Origin: Candidatus Cloacimonadota bacterium
GTDB taxonomy: Bacteria; Cloacimonadota; Cloacimonadia; Cloacimonadales; GCA-2742885
Length of the DNA: 54,124 nt
Direction: 5' to 3'
Assembly: GCA_002742885.1 (NCBI GenBank)
Contig: PDOO01000037.1
Coordinates: 1 to 54,124, forward strand
The notes beneath the pieces were generated by a model, which saw nothing but the letters and a program-made list of their open reading frames with translations, ran no database searches and was not told the origin of the DNA. How positions within the stretch are numbered: position 1 is the first letter of the stretch; every line of letters begins with the position of its first letter. The position numbers and the translations under genes are program-made. This document shows, one piece after another, positions 16,006 to 25,700 of the stretch.

Positions 16006-18126
16006 TTACTCTTGCCGGTCAACGACGTCGCGCAATAAAATATTTCCTGTTTTAGTAAGGATAAGATTTGCGAATTTGGGACTGTTTCCCAAGAAAACCG
16101 CTGTGTGATTAACTTGTTTTTTTTCTAAGAGATCTTTTATTATTTTTTCGGTTTTTTCTATTTTAAAACCGCTTAATTTAGATTTCCAGACAGAAAAACG
16201 GCAATTATTTCGCCACTCGGAACAAAAATATGATTTTGAATTTTCGATAACATAACCTTTTTCGCAAGCCGGGCATTTACCGAAGGTTTCATCAGGATTT
16301 ATTTTTCGGGCATTCTTTCTTTCTTCAGCTTCTTTGAAGACAATATCTTTCTTTTTTTCGGCGGAAGAAATAATTGATTTTACGTAATCCTTAATTTCAT
16401 CCATAAATCCGTCCGCTTCCCGTTCTCCTTTCGATATGAGGGTCAGTTGTTTTTCCCAATTTCCGGTAAGCTCGGGAGATTTAAGCTGTTCCGGCAGAAT
16501 AGAAATAAGTTTTTTGGCTTTTTCCGTCGGGATAACGGATTTACCTTTTCGGGAAATATATTTAACGTTGATCAAGCGTTCGATTATGCCGGCTCTGGTG
16601 GCCGGAGTTCCCAAACCGCTTTCTTTTAATTGTTCGCGCAATTCTTCGTCTTCGACAAAACGTCCGGCATTTTCCATTGCGGAAAGCAAAGTCGCTTCGG
16701 TATAAGATTTTGGAGGAGTTGTTGATTTTTCCGTAAGTTCATTTTTTAATACCGTTCCGGCATCGCCTTTTTTTACATCCGGCAAATCCTGATCTTTTTT
16801 TGAGGAACGCTGGTCGCTTTTATAAAAAATCATCCATCCCCAATCGATTAAAGTTTTTCCTCTTGCCGAAAATCGATGTTCGCCGACGGCGGTAACAATC
16901 TTGGTAACGGCATATCTGTAATCGGGATAAAATACCGCCAAGAATCTTTTTACTATTAAATTAAAAATATTGCGTTCCTGCTCTTTTAAACGTTCGGGGC
17001 GAGGTTGTTTCAAAGTCGGAATAATGGCATGGTGATCGGTAATTTTTTTATTGTTGATGATGCGTTTATTAAATTTCAAGCCTTTTTCGAGAAGCTCAGA
17101 AGCATATTTTTTGTAAGGATCCACGGAAATTGCTTTCATGGTTGCTTTAACGGTATCAACCATATCGTCGCTGAGGTATCGGCTGTCAGTTCTCGGGTAA
17201 GTAATTATTTTGTGCTTTTCGTAAAGATCCTGAGCAATGCCTAATGTCAGCTGAGCAGAAAGACCGAATTTTTTGTTGGCATCCCGTTGAAGTTCCGTCA
17301 AATCGTAAAGCAGAGGAGCAACTTGTTTTTTCTTTTCTTTGGAAATAGATTCAACGGTAAAAGTTTTTCCTTCGATTTCAGAAATAATGCGAAGCGCTTC
17401 TTCTTTTTTATCTATTTTTGTTTCTTTCGTTTCAGGATCAAACCAAATTCCGAAAAAATCTTCGTAATGCGATTCTATTTCCCAATAAGGTTGAGGTACA
17501 AAATTATCTATTTCTTCTTGTCGATTAACGATAAGCGCTAAAGTAGGAGTTTGCACCCGTCCCACGGACAACAAAGCATAATATTGAATAGTGAAAGCGC
17601 GAGAAGCATTTATTCCGACCAGCCAATCAGCTTCAGATCTGCATTTTGCCGACTCGTAAAGTCTGTCGTATTCAGTTCCCGGTTTAAGGTTTTCAAAACC
17701 TTTTTTTACGGCTTCTTCCGTCATGGACGATATCCAAAGACGCTCAAAAGGTTTATTGCATCCCGATGCTTCGTAAATATAACGAAAAATCAGTTCGCCC
17801 TCGCGTCCCGAGTCGGTTGCGCAAATCAGGGAATCGACAACAGAATCATCCATAAGAGCTTTTATAACGTCAAATTGACGTTTTGTCTGAATTATAGGTT
17901 TCAACTTCATGGCTTCAGGGATAACGGGCAATTCCCGAAAATTCCATTTTTTATATTTATTGTCGTAATCTCCGGGTTCAAGCAATGTTATCAAATGACC
18001 GATTGCCCAAGTTACGATATAATCGTCTCCTATTATACAATTATTTCCCTTTTTATTGCATCCGAGAACTTTCGCCAGATCTCTGGCAACCGACGGTTTT
18101 TCGGCAACAACTAATTTTTTACCCAT
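16006..18126 (-). CDS. topB: DNA topoisomerase III
   Basis: This is a type IA topoisomerase (706 residues) that relaxes or decatenates single-stranded regions. The TOPRIM domain has the catalytic Glu in VVAEKPS (residues 6-12) and DSGREGE (105-111). The active-site tyrosine is Y310 in ITYPRTDS, and the decatenation-type core follows (SVGRVQTPTLAL, 187-198). A C-terminal zinc-ribbon-like segment (CPAC near 615, then two more Cys) and a small tail domain follow. The longest frame begins at 18276, but its first 50 residues overlap lipA and do not look like the family. The internal ATG at 18124-18126, one base after the lipA stop, gives the canonical MGKKLVVAEKPS start. It is translated in one operon with lipA. 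Confidence 0.93.
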   Translation of the reverse strand: MGKKLVVAEKPSVARDLAKVLGCNKKGNNCIIGDDYIVTWAIGHLITLLEPGDYDNKYKKWNFRELPVIPEAMKLKPIIQTKRQFDVIKALMDDSVVDSLICATDSGREGELIFRYIYEASGCNKPFERLWISSMTEEAVKKGFENLKPGTEYDRLYESAKCRSEADWLVGINASRAFTIQYYALLSVGRVQTPTLALIVNRQEEIDNFVPQPYWEIESHYEDFFGIWFDPETKETKIDKKEEALRIISEIEGKTFTVESISKEKKKQVAPLLYDLTELQRDANKKFGLSAQLTLGIAQDLYEKHKIITYPRTDSRYLSDDMVDTVKATMKAISVDPYKKYASELLEKGLKFNKRIINNKKITDHHAIIPTLKQPRPERLKEQERNIFNLIVKRFLAVFYPDYRYAVTKIVTAVGEHRFSARGKTLIDWGWMIFYKSDQRSSKKDQDLPDVKKGDAGTVLKNELTEKSTTPPKSYTEATLLSAMENAGRFVEDEELREQLKESGLGTPATRAGIIERLINVKYISRKGKSVIPTEKAKKLISILPEQLKSPELTGNWEKQLTLISKGEREADGFMDEIKDYVKSIISSAEKKKDIVFKEAEERKNARKINPDETFGKCPACEKGYVIENSKSYFCSEWRNNCRFSVWKSKLSGFKIEKTEKIIKDLLEKKQVNHTAVFLGNSPKFANLILTKTGNILLRDVVDRQE

Positions 18127-18127
18127 A

Positions 18128-19006
18128 TTACAGACTCGTTTGAATAAATTCTCTGATTTTTTCGGCTCGATAGGAACTCCGTACAAGCGGCGCTGATTCG
18201 ACAATCCAAAACCCTGTTTCTTCCCCTTTTTTTCGATAAGCTTCAAATTGATCGGGATGAACATATTCAACAACATCTAAATGATTTTTGGTCGGCGCCA
18301 TGTATTGTCCTATTGTCATCACTCGACAACCGACGTCATAAAGATCGCGCATTACCCGGATTACTTCTTCTTCTTGTTCGCCGAGTCCGACCATAATACC
18401 GCTTTTGGTAACTGCGGAAGGCAACATCTCTTTTGCTTTTTGAAGAATGTCGAGCGATCGGCGATAAATTGCCATAGGTCTTACTTCCGGATATAATCTC
18501 GGCACAGTTTCAATATTGTGATTCAAGACATCCGGTTTGCAATCCATAATTGTTTTTAAATTATCAAAATTGCCCTGAAGATCAGAAATCAATAATTCTA
18601 TGGAAACGTCTCCGGGACATTTAAGTCTTATTTGTCTGACAGTTTCAGCAAAATGAGAAGCTCCGCCGTCTTCAAGATCATCACGCGTAACAGTTGTAAT
18701 TACAATATGCTTAAGTTTTAATTCATTGGCTATTTCGGCAATTTTTCTCGGCTCGTCGGGATCAGGCGGCAATATCCTTTTTTTATCTTTATCAACCGCG
18801 CAAAATTTACAATTTCTTGTACACTCGCTTCCCAGAATCATAAAAGTAGCCGTTTTTCTTTCGTAGCATTCGCCTCTATTGGGGCAATGAGCATGATCGC
18901 ACACAGTATTAAGATTATTTTTTGCGAGTATTTTATGAATATAAGAGGCGTTTCTTGCTCCGGTTTTATTTGCTTTTAACCATTTCGGTTTTCTCAATAC
19001 AGACAT
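18128..19006 (-). CDS. lipA: Lipoyl synthase (radical SAM)
   Basis: The 292-residue enzyme inserts two sulfurs into octanoyl groups to make lipoyl cofactors. The auxiliary cluster motif C36-x4-C41-x5-C47 and the radical SAM motif C62-x3-C66-x2-C69 are both present. The C-terminal RSSYRAEK motif, whose Ser ligates the auxiliary cluster, is near residue 280. The length fits the family. The start has a GAGGGAAAA site. It is the first gene of the lipA-topB unit. No lipB or lipoate ligase is in the window, so how the octanoyl substrate arises is unknown. Its presence implies at least one lipoate enzyme, such as the glycine cleavage system or a 2-oxoacid dehydrogenase. Confidence 0.97.
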   Translation of the reverse strand: MSVLRKPKWLKANKTGARNASYIHKILAKNNLNTVCDHAHCPNRGECYERKTATFMILGSECTRNCKFCAVDKDKKRILPPDPDEPRKIAEIANELKLKHIVITTVTRDDLEDGGASHFAETVRQIRLKCPGDVSIELLISDLQGNFDNLKTIMDCKPDVLNHNIETVPRLYPEVRPMAIYRRSLDILQKAKEMLPSAVTKSGIMVGLGEQEEEVIRVMRDLYDVGCRVMTIGQYMAPTKNHLDVVEYVHPDQFEAYRKKGEETGFWIVESAPLVRSSYRAEKIREFIQTSL

Positions 19007-19334
19007 TTTTCCCTCGTAATTCCGATAATTACCTGATTTTGATTTGATAGGTACAAGTGAGCAATTTCAGACCGTTAATTATGTCAATCAATAAGTTTTG
19101 ATCTTTAAATATCATTATGAAATAAATAAGATAAAGAAATATTTTTCGAGTACAATAAAATCTAATCATTCATGAAGATTATTTAAGAAAATAATCAAGC
19201 ATAAAATCAATAAATTCACATCTTGATTTATAGAAAATATTCCTCTGAAAATGATAAACTTTCTGCCTTATGTGAAAGTTTAAAGGAAAGCATTAAAATT
19301 TCTCGCCCGATGCGCAAAAAATTCAAGATGCTTG
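19007..19334. other. AT-rich intergenic region
   Basis: It sits between the hppA terminator and the lipA start. It should hold the lipA promoter, but no clear match to consensus was picked out. A 60-codon plus-strand frame here runs through the terminator hairpin and is not a gene. Confidence 0.45.
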
Positions 19335-19372
19335 CAAAAAAGAAAAACAGGTTGCCGTTTAAGACAACCTGT
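19335..19372 (-). terminator. Terminator of the pyrophosphatase gene
   Basis: The arms ACAGGTTG and CAACCTGT form a perfect 8-bp stem with a 10-base loop. On the minus strand TTTTTCTTTTTT follows it. Confidence 0.9.
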
Positions 19373-19401
19373 CCTGTTGTATTTACGTATTTTTTCGAAA
19401 A

Positions 19402-21786
19402 TTAATTTTCTTTCATATTTTTACGAGCATTATCAAAACTTTCCGATGAGGGATGCTCGTTTTCCATATAATGCTTAATTCTATCCAATTCTTTTGTTGC
19501 CGCATCTCTTTCGGCTTTAACTTCTTTAAGTTCCTGCGACAAAGATTTTTTTACTTTCACAGGAGCTTTTTTGCTGTAAATATTTTCAACCATGGGAGAG
19601 TAAGCCACCACCAAACCGGCAACAACGATACTGACCATGCTCATCAGCTTGATAAGAATATTAATCGACGGACCGGCAGTATCTTTGAAAGGATCGCCGA
19701 CAGTATCTCCGACAACGCAAGCTTTATGAGTTTCAGAACCTTTGCCGCCGAAATGTCCTGCTTCAACGAATTTCTTGGCATTGTCCCAAGATCCGCCTGC
19801 ATTGTTCATCATAATAGCAAGAACAAATCCGGTTGCCAAACCGCCTCCGAGCAATCCCATTACTCCGGCAACGCCGAGAATAATTCCGACTGCTATGGGA
19901 GTCAAAATACCCAATAAAGCGGGAGCAATCATTTCTCTTTGGGCGCCGATTGTAGAAATATGCACGCATTTGGCATATTCAGGTTCGGCTTTTCCTTCCA
20001 GGATTCCCGGAATTTCTCTGAATTGACGACGTACTTCCGCAACCATTGCTCCGGCGGCGCGTCCCACGGCTTTCATGGTCATGGCAGCAAAAACGAAACT
20101 GACCATGGCTCCGATAAATACACCGATTAAAAGTTTGGGATTCATCAAAGAAAGTTGATAATATTGAACAAAATCCGCTATTCCGGCTGTTGCCGTATCG
20201 ACAGCTTCCGAATAATTTTCGTTATAAACTATTTGCATAACCGAGTGTCCCGTATGAATCAACCCGGTTCTTACTTCTTCGAGATAAGCGGCAAGAAGAG
20301 CCATGGCGGTTAAAGCTGCCGATCCGATAGCGAAACCTTTACCTGTTGCGGCGGTAGTATTTCCTACCGAATCAAGAGCATCCGTTCTTTTCCTGACAGA
20401 TTCCGGAAGTTGAGACATTTCGGCATTGCCTCCTGCATTATCGGCAATGGGTCCGAAAGCATCCATGGCAAGAGTTACTCCGAGAGTTGCCAGCATTCCT
20501 ACGGCTCCGAATCCGATTCCGTAAAGACCGAGTTCAGGATGAGAAAAACCTCCGCAAATACCGAAAGCGGAAAGAATTGCAATCCCGATAATAATAACCG
20601 GAGCTCCCGTTGATTGCATACCCACGGCAAGACCGTCGATAATTACGGTTGCGGGACCGAACTCAGCCTGCTTGGCAATTCCCTGCGTAGGTTTATAACT
20701 GTCGGAAGTGTAACGTTCAGTAAAATATCCTATCAATATACCGGCAACCAAACCGATTACGCTTGCCAAAAAGACATTGAATCCGATATCTGCCGGAAGC
20801 ATGTATTTAGTTACAAAGAAAGCTGCAATTGCGATAAGAACAGAGCTTCCGTAAACTCCTTTGTTAAGCGCAAACATCAAATCTTTGGTATCCGCATCTT
20901 CTTTTGTGGACACCATGAAAATACCGAAAATGGAAAGAAAAGCTCCTACTCCTGCCAAAACCATGGGAGCGGTAACAAATTTTACAGCCCATTCATGTAA
21001 ATTGAGTTGAGAAACTGCTGCCATTCCGAGCGCGGCTGTCGCCAACACAGAACCGGCATAAGATTCGTATAAATCTGCGCCCATACCTGCCACGTCGCCT
21101 ACGTTATCGCCTACGTTATCAGCAATAGTTGCAGGGTTACGAGGATCGTCTTCCGGAATACCGGCTTCGACTTTACCCACAAGGTCAGCTCCGACATCAG
21201 CCGCTTTGGTATAGATACCTCCTCCCAATCTGGCGAATAATGCCTGAGTTGAGGCGCCCATTCCGAAACTTAACATAACAACCGTAATGGTTTGTAAGTC
21301 CATTTTAAACCAATTTAAAACAAAAAACCAAATAGAAATATCTATAAGAGCAAGACCGACGACAACAAGTCCCATAACTCCGCCGGCGCGAAATGCAATT
21401 TTTAATCCTTTATTAAGACTTTCACTGGCTCCCTGAGCAGTTCTGTTTGAGGCTAAAGTAGCGGTGTTCATGCCTATAAAACCGGCTAAACCGCTGAAAA
21501 ATCCGCCGCTGATAAAAGCAAAAGGAACTAATTTATGAAGAACTCCCAGTCCCCATGCCATAATTGAAAAAAGAACAAAAGCTATGACAAAAAATATTGT
21601 AACTCCTTTATATTGCTGTTTCAAATAAGCAAAAGAACCTTCGCGAACATATTTCGCTATTTTTTGCATTTGTTCATTACCGGGATCTTCTTTTTTTACG
21701 CTTGCATACAGATAAAATGCAACTATTAATGAAAATATCGCTCCGACAGGCGCAATATACCAAATCGCAGGAATTTGATTTTCCAT
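19402..21786 (-). CDS. hppA: Membrane-bound K+-dependent ion-pumping pyrophosphatase
   Basis: This integral membrane pump (794 residues, about 16 helices) couples PPi hydrolysis to Na+ and/or H+ export. The catalytic signature [13 protein letters not shown] spans 197-209, with [19 protein letters not shown] after it and a second acidic cluster [15 protein letters not shown] near 442-456. The motif [10 protein letters not shown] (475-484) has Ala, not Lys, after GNTT; by the known rule this marks the K+-dependent class, many of which pump Na+. The longest frame starts at 21822, but GGAGGT is placed ideally for ATG at 21786. About 60 extra residues after the last helix form a Lys/Glu-rich coiled coil ([15 protein letters not shown]...), which is unusual. 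It is monocistronic with its own terminator. Confidence 0.95.
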   Translation of the reverse strand: MENQIPAIWYIAPVGAIFSLIVAFYLYASVKKEDPGNEQMQKIAKYVREGSFAYLKQQYKGVTIFFVIAFVLFSIMAWGLGVLHKLVPFAFISGGFFSGLAGFIGMNTATLASNRTAQGASESLNKGLKIAFRAGGVMGLVVVGLALIDISIWFFVLNWFKMDLQTITVVMLSFGMGASTQALFARLGGGIYTKAADVGADLVGKVEAGIPEDDPRNPATIADNVGDNVGDVAGMGADLYESYAGSVLATAALGMAAVSQLNLHEWAVKFVTAPMVLAGVGAFLSIFGIFMVSTKEDADTKDLMFALNKGVYGSSVLIAIAAFFVTKYMLPADIGFNVFLASVIGLVAGILIGYFTERYTSDSYKPTQGIAKQAEFGPATVIIDGLAVGMQSTGAPVIIIGIAILSAFGICGGFSHPELGLYGIGFGAVGMLATLGVTLAMDAFGPIADNAGGNAEMSQLPESVRKRTDALDSVGNTTAATGKGFAIGSAALTAMALLAAYLEEVRTGLIHTGHSVMQIVYNENYSEAVDTATAGIADFVQYYQLSLMNPKLLIGVFIGAMVSFVFAAMTMKAVGRAAGAMVAEVRRQFREIPGILEGKAEPEYAKCVHISTIGAQREMIAPALLGILTPIAVGIILGVAGVMGLLGGGLATGFVLAIMMNNAGGSWDNAKKFVEAGHFGGKGSETHKACVVGDTVGDPFKDTAGPSINILIKLMSMVSIVVAGLVVAYSPMVENIYSKKAPVKVKKSLSQELKEVKAERDAATKELDRIKHYMENEHPSSESFDNARKNMKEN

Positions 21787-21812
21787 ATAACCTCCAATGT
21801 TATTAAATTTCG

Positions 21813-21845
21813 AGACCAACAATGAATATGTTTGGTCTATGTCAA
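21813..21845 (-). promoter_or_regulatory. hppA promoter -35 box with overlapping inverted repeat
   Basis: On the minus strand a perfect TTGACA (21840-21845) is followed at once by an inverted repeat AGACCAA-N12-TTGGTCT (21813-21838) in the region where the spacer and -10 box should lie. It is 27 bases upstream of the start codon. The -35 match and the repeat are seen; a role as operator is inferred. Confidence 0.45.
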
Positions 21846-22685
21846 TAAAAGAATAAAGAGCTTAATCATGTTCTTAATTTATTTTAAGAGAATCAATAAG
21901 ATTTGATTATTATTTTAATATTTTCACAGGCATACATGAAAGAATAAGATATTGATCATCTCAAAAACAATTTTAAGATTATTCTTTTCTTTCTCAGTCA
22001 TACTTGATTATCAATACAAAAAAACGACTGCCGAAATAATGTCGGAGCAACAAGAGTTAAAAGATTTACTCCGGGGAAATTAAGCGTTTATTTTGAATCT
22101 TATGTAAAGTTTAGATGAAATTTGATTTTTGTTTAAACAACTTGAGTGAAAACAATAAATATAAAAAAAGAGTCTCTCGAACAGTATGTCTTTCCCGAAT
22201 GTTTTATTTACTGTATAAAAACTACAGACATATTAATATTTATTTTAAGTACAATAATCTAACGACGTTTTTCATTCTTTTGTACCGACAAAAGAACGAA
22301 ACAAGAAAAACTCCCGACGGCATAAAAACATATGAAATCTCTGCAATCATGCTGAATTTTTCAAACTCCTTGCGCTCAACCGGTGAAAAATTCTTAACGC
22401 TTGATCTTGATATTTCCGAGACGCTGTTTTTATAATGTCGGAAGCAGGCAGTTAATGACCGGGATGTTTCACATTTTATTTATATTTTATATGTTGCAGA
22501 AATTAAAACAGGTTAAAATTCTCGGTCTCAGTTTGCCGGTTACTGAGCGAAGTTGCGCCGGGCTCCGGCGGAGTAAAAGCGCAAACAGCGAGGTCTCGGC
22601 AATATTTATGACCGCCCCGTCAATACTGCAAACTTTACGGGATGATGCCTCAAAAAAAGAGAAAAAGGCGCAATAATAAGATAAA
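21846..22685. other. Long intergenic region with repeat copy B and a GC-richer segment
   Basis: No intact gene is seen in this stretch of about 840 bases. It contains the second repeat copy (22267-22399) and a segment at about 22530-22680 that is visibly richer in G and C than its surroundings (GCGCCGGGCTCCGGCGG at its core). Short frames here (22115-22435, 22401-22676 and 22487-22705 minus) have no start signals or family resemblance, and I treat them as chance or as relics of a mobile sequence. Confidence 0.5.
22267..22399 (-). repeat. Dispersed intergenic repeat, copy B
   Basis: Its reverse complement matches 1908-2040 with about 85 percent identity. The element may extend further toward 22680, where unusual GC-richer sequence continues, but copy A has no counterpart to that part within this window. 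Confidence 0.7.
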
Positions 22686-22719
22686 ATAAAAAATCCCCGA
22701 CCCAAAAGCCGGGGATTTG
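22686..22719 (-). terminator. Terminator of the 1,540-residue surface protein gene
   Basis: The stem AAATCCCCG(A)C / G(C)CGGGGATTT carries a loop of CCAAAA and is followed on the minus strand by a T-rich run. It is almost identical to the terminator at 2058-2090. Confidence 0.9.
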
Positions 22720-22734
22720 AATTATGATTCCGTT

Positions 22735-25700
22735 TTACTTCATCAGCAACATTTTATTTATTGCCTTAAAGTTTCCGGCTTCCATTTTATAAAAATACAC
22801 TCCGGAAGAGCTTTTTTTATCGTTATCATCCGTTCCGTTCCATTGCAGAACATGTTTTCCCGCCTCGAATACTTCTTTCGTCAAAGTTTTGACGTGTTGT
22901 CCTTTGACGTTGTAAATAACAATATTAACCTGTTCTTTGCGTTCCAAAGTGAAACTTATATTGGTGGTCGGATTGAAAGGATTGGGATAATTTTGTCCCA
23001 AAGAAACAGCGTATTGATTTACGATTTCGGTATCGTTTGCGGAAGAAACTCTCATCAGAATCGGAATACTTATCGGCTCCGTATTTTCGACATTATGATT
23101 TATTTGCAAGTATGCCGAATAGTCTCCCTCATCACAGTTTTCGGAGGAAAATTGCAAATCAATCGTTACGGAATTTCCGCCGGGGATACTTCCGCTTTCG
23201 GGAGAAAACGTCAGCCACTCCACATTATTAAGACCGACTCCGCTTTCGATATTATAAACTTCCGAACCGGTGCAATCAGCTGCCCATAAAGAACCGTCGT
23301 CCCCTATTTCCAATCCGTATAATGCAACATCATTCGGAGTTGCGGCTGAATGCAATATTTCTCCCGTTTCCGGATTCATTTCATAAATCATATAAGGTTG
23401 CGTTCCGGTAATCCATAAAGAACCTGCGCCGTTATTTCCTCCCGGATGCCAAGCAAGACCGGCAACATTAGGCGTATTATCAACGGGAATGGTGTTAATT
23501 GTATTTCCTTCTCCGTCGGTATGATAAATAACTTCATGCCACCAACCGCCTATGTAATATTCATCCGCCGCCGGGTCGTAAGCAACACCGTGCGTAACCT
23601 GACAACTCCATTCTCCGGTAATTTCCGCAACCAATTCTCCGGTATTTTTATCGACTTTGCAGAGTTTTTCATTACCGCCGCCGGAAACTGACATTGCCAG
23701 AATGTAATCTCCCGTAACGCATAAATCAGCTAACCACAATTCAATCCAAGGGCATTCCAACTCCCGGATAAATTCTCCCGTTTTACTGACCTCTGTCAAT
23801 TGTTGAGCGCCGCCGTCCATTTGCATAATGTCCGTTAACCAAATTGTATTGTTCTCATTGTCAAAACCCAAACCCCAGGGATTGGAAATCTCATCCGGGA
23901 CTTCCCAACTTGCGATAACGTCACCCAAAGCTCTGTTATCGGCATTTTGCGAAATAATGCTCCAAGTCAATTCCTGACCGCCTGTATTTGATATATCGAA
24001 AGAGAACGAAGCAGCAGAATCAGGCTGTATCTCAATATAAACGGAATCTGCGCTTACCGAAATATTCGGCAGGCTTTCAACCGTAATTTCCGGAAAATCA
24101 GCTCGAACAGAAAGGTACTCGTCATAAACAGCGCAAACGGAATAATTGTAAGTTCCCGGCTCCAAATCATTATCGACAAATTCCGTTACGTTTTCTCCGG
24201 CGACAAAGTTTAACAACTCGTTGTTGCGATAAACATTGTAGCCCGTAATTGAGGCAAGTTCTCGGCTTGAAGTCTGCTCTTCCTTAATTTTCAGATAAGG
24301 ATATTCGTCGGAATTTGCGCTGTCTTTGGAAAAGAATTTTGAGGCGGCGCAAGCATCTTCGGCAACCATTACAAAACCGTAATTCGGTATTTCGTTATTC
24401 AGCCATGCAGTTGCCAATTCGGTCAAATCTATTGTTTTCCAACCGGCAGAATCAAGCATAATTGTTGCCCAAACTTGGTCGGAATGTCCTATATGTACGT
24501 TTGAGTCCCAGTCATTTTCGTTCCATTCTTCGTTAATTGCATAAACTGAAACGGGAGTAAACGGAATACAGCCGGCAGCATAAAATTCTTTAATGTTAAA
24601 TTCTGCCGAAATAAATTTTTCCGAGTCAATTCCCGATAAATCGAATTTTACCATTGTTCTGCCGAAGTATCCGCAACTGCTCTGATTCGCCACCATAAGT
24701 TGAGCTTCGCTGATATTTGCGTCTCCCGGATTTGAATACATGTCGTCAGTCGGAATAAGATCGGTTTCCTTATTTTCTCCCGGTTTATCCCAACTTAAAG
24801 AAACATCGTCGCTCTCGCAAACCAATCTCGGATTAACGGGAGCCGCAAAACTCTTATCGGAAAACTCTGCTTTAAAATCATCTACGAAAATTTCTTTGCT
24901 TCCGGGAATATTTGCATTCGTTGACTCGGCATAAAAAGCAATTTTAAAATTTTGTTCCCCGACAGTTAAAGGAATTTCGATTTCATCTCCGTTTGTAAAA
25001 TCAGAGTTTTCGTCCAGAGTAAAAACAACTTCGGAACTGCTCCAATCATCGTCGGATGAAATCAGTACTTTGAATTTTTGTCCTTCGGCAAAGCTTGCCT
25101 GATCGGAATTATCAAAATCCGTCAAAGCAAATTTAAATCGCAAAGTAAAACTTTCGTCAGGTTCGGCAACAAAAGGCGGAGAAATAAGCCAAAACTTTGT
25201 ATTATCCCCTATAAGAACTGTTTCTGCCGCAAAATTTTCGCTGTTCTCTTCATTTAAATATTCATCCAAAATCCAAGCCGTCCAATCAGGAGTTAAATCA
25301 GAATTTTCCGATAAAATCCCGGACATTGATTTCCAGCTTTCAGACAAATTCATGCCTTCCGGGAAAAAACAATTATAAGGCAAAAGAGTTGTTTCTTCCG
25401 TTATATATTCTTTTGTTACGATTTCGCTCGGATAAACTCCTGTTTTTTTGCAAAACGCTTTTACCGTTTTTGATTCGTCAACGGCAATAGGAGAAGAATA
25501 AACTTGAGATTCCGTTGTCGGTTCGGAACCGTCTTCCGTATAATAAATTTGAGCTTCCTCGTCAGTACAGGAAAGCTCCAACTCAAAAGGAGAATAAAAT
25601 CCCGATTCATGGCTGAAAATCGGAGATTCGGTCGGCGGAATATTCGGATCAACTGTTTCAAAATCAATTTCCGCAAAATTGTTTGTATTGTCGTCGTCTT

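Noticed and set aside
16006-18276. Long topoisomerase III frame starting at 18276
   Set aside because: The first 50 residues overlap lipA in another frame and lack family similarity; ATG at 18126 one base after the lipA stop gives the canonical start.
19223-19405. 60-codon plus-strand frame before hppA
   Set aside because: It crosses the hppA terminator hairpin and its end overlaps the hppA stop region; no coding character.
22115-22435. Plus-strand frame through repeat copy B
   Set aside because: No ribosome site and no family resemblance; the DNA is a non-coding repeat also present without this frame at 1908-2040.
22487-22705. 72-codon minus-strand frame in the GC-richer patch
   Set aside because: It runs through the terminator of the neighbouring gene and has no start signal; treated as chance or relic.
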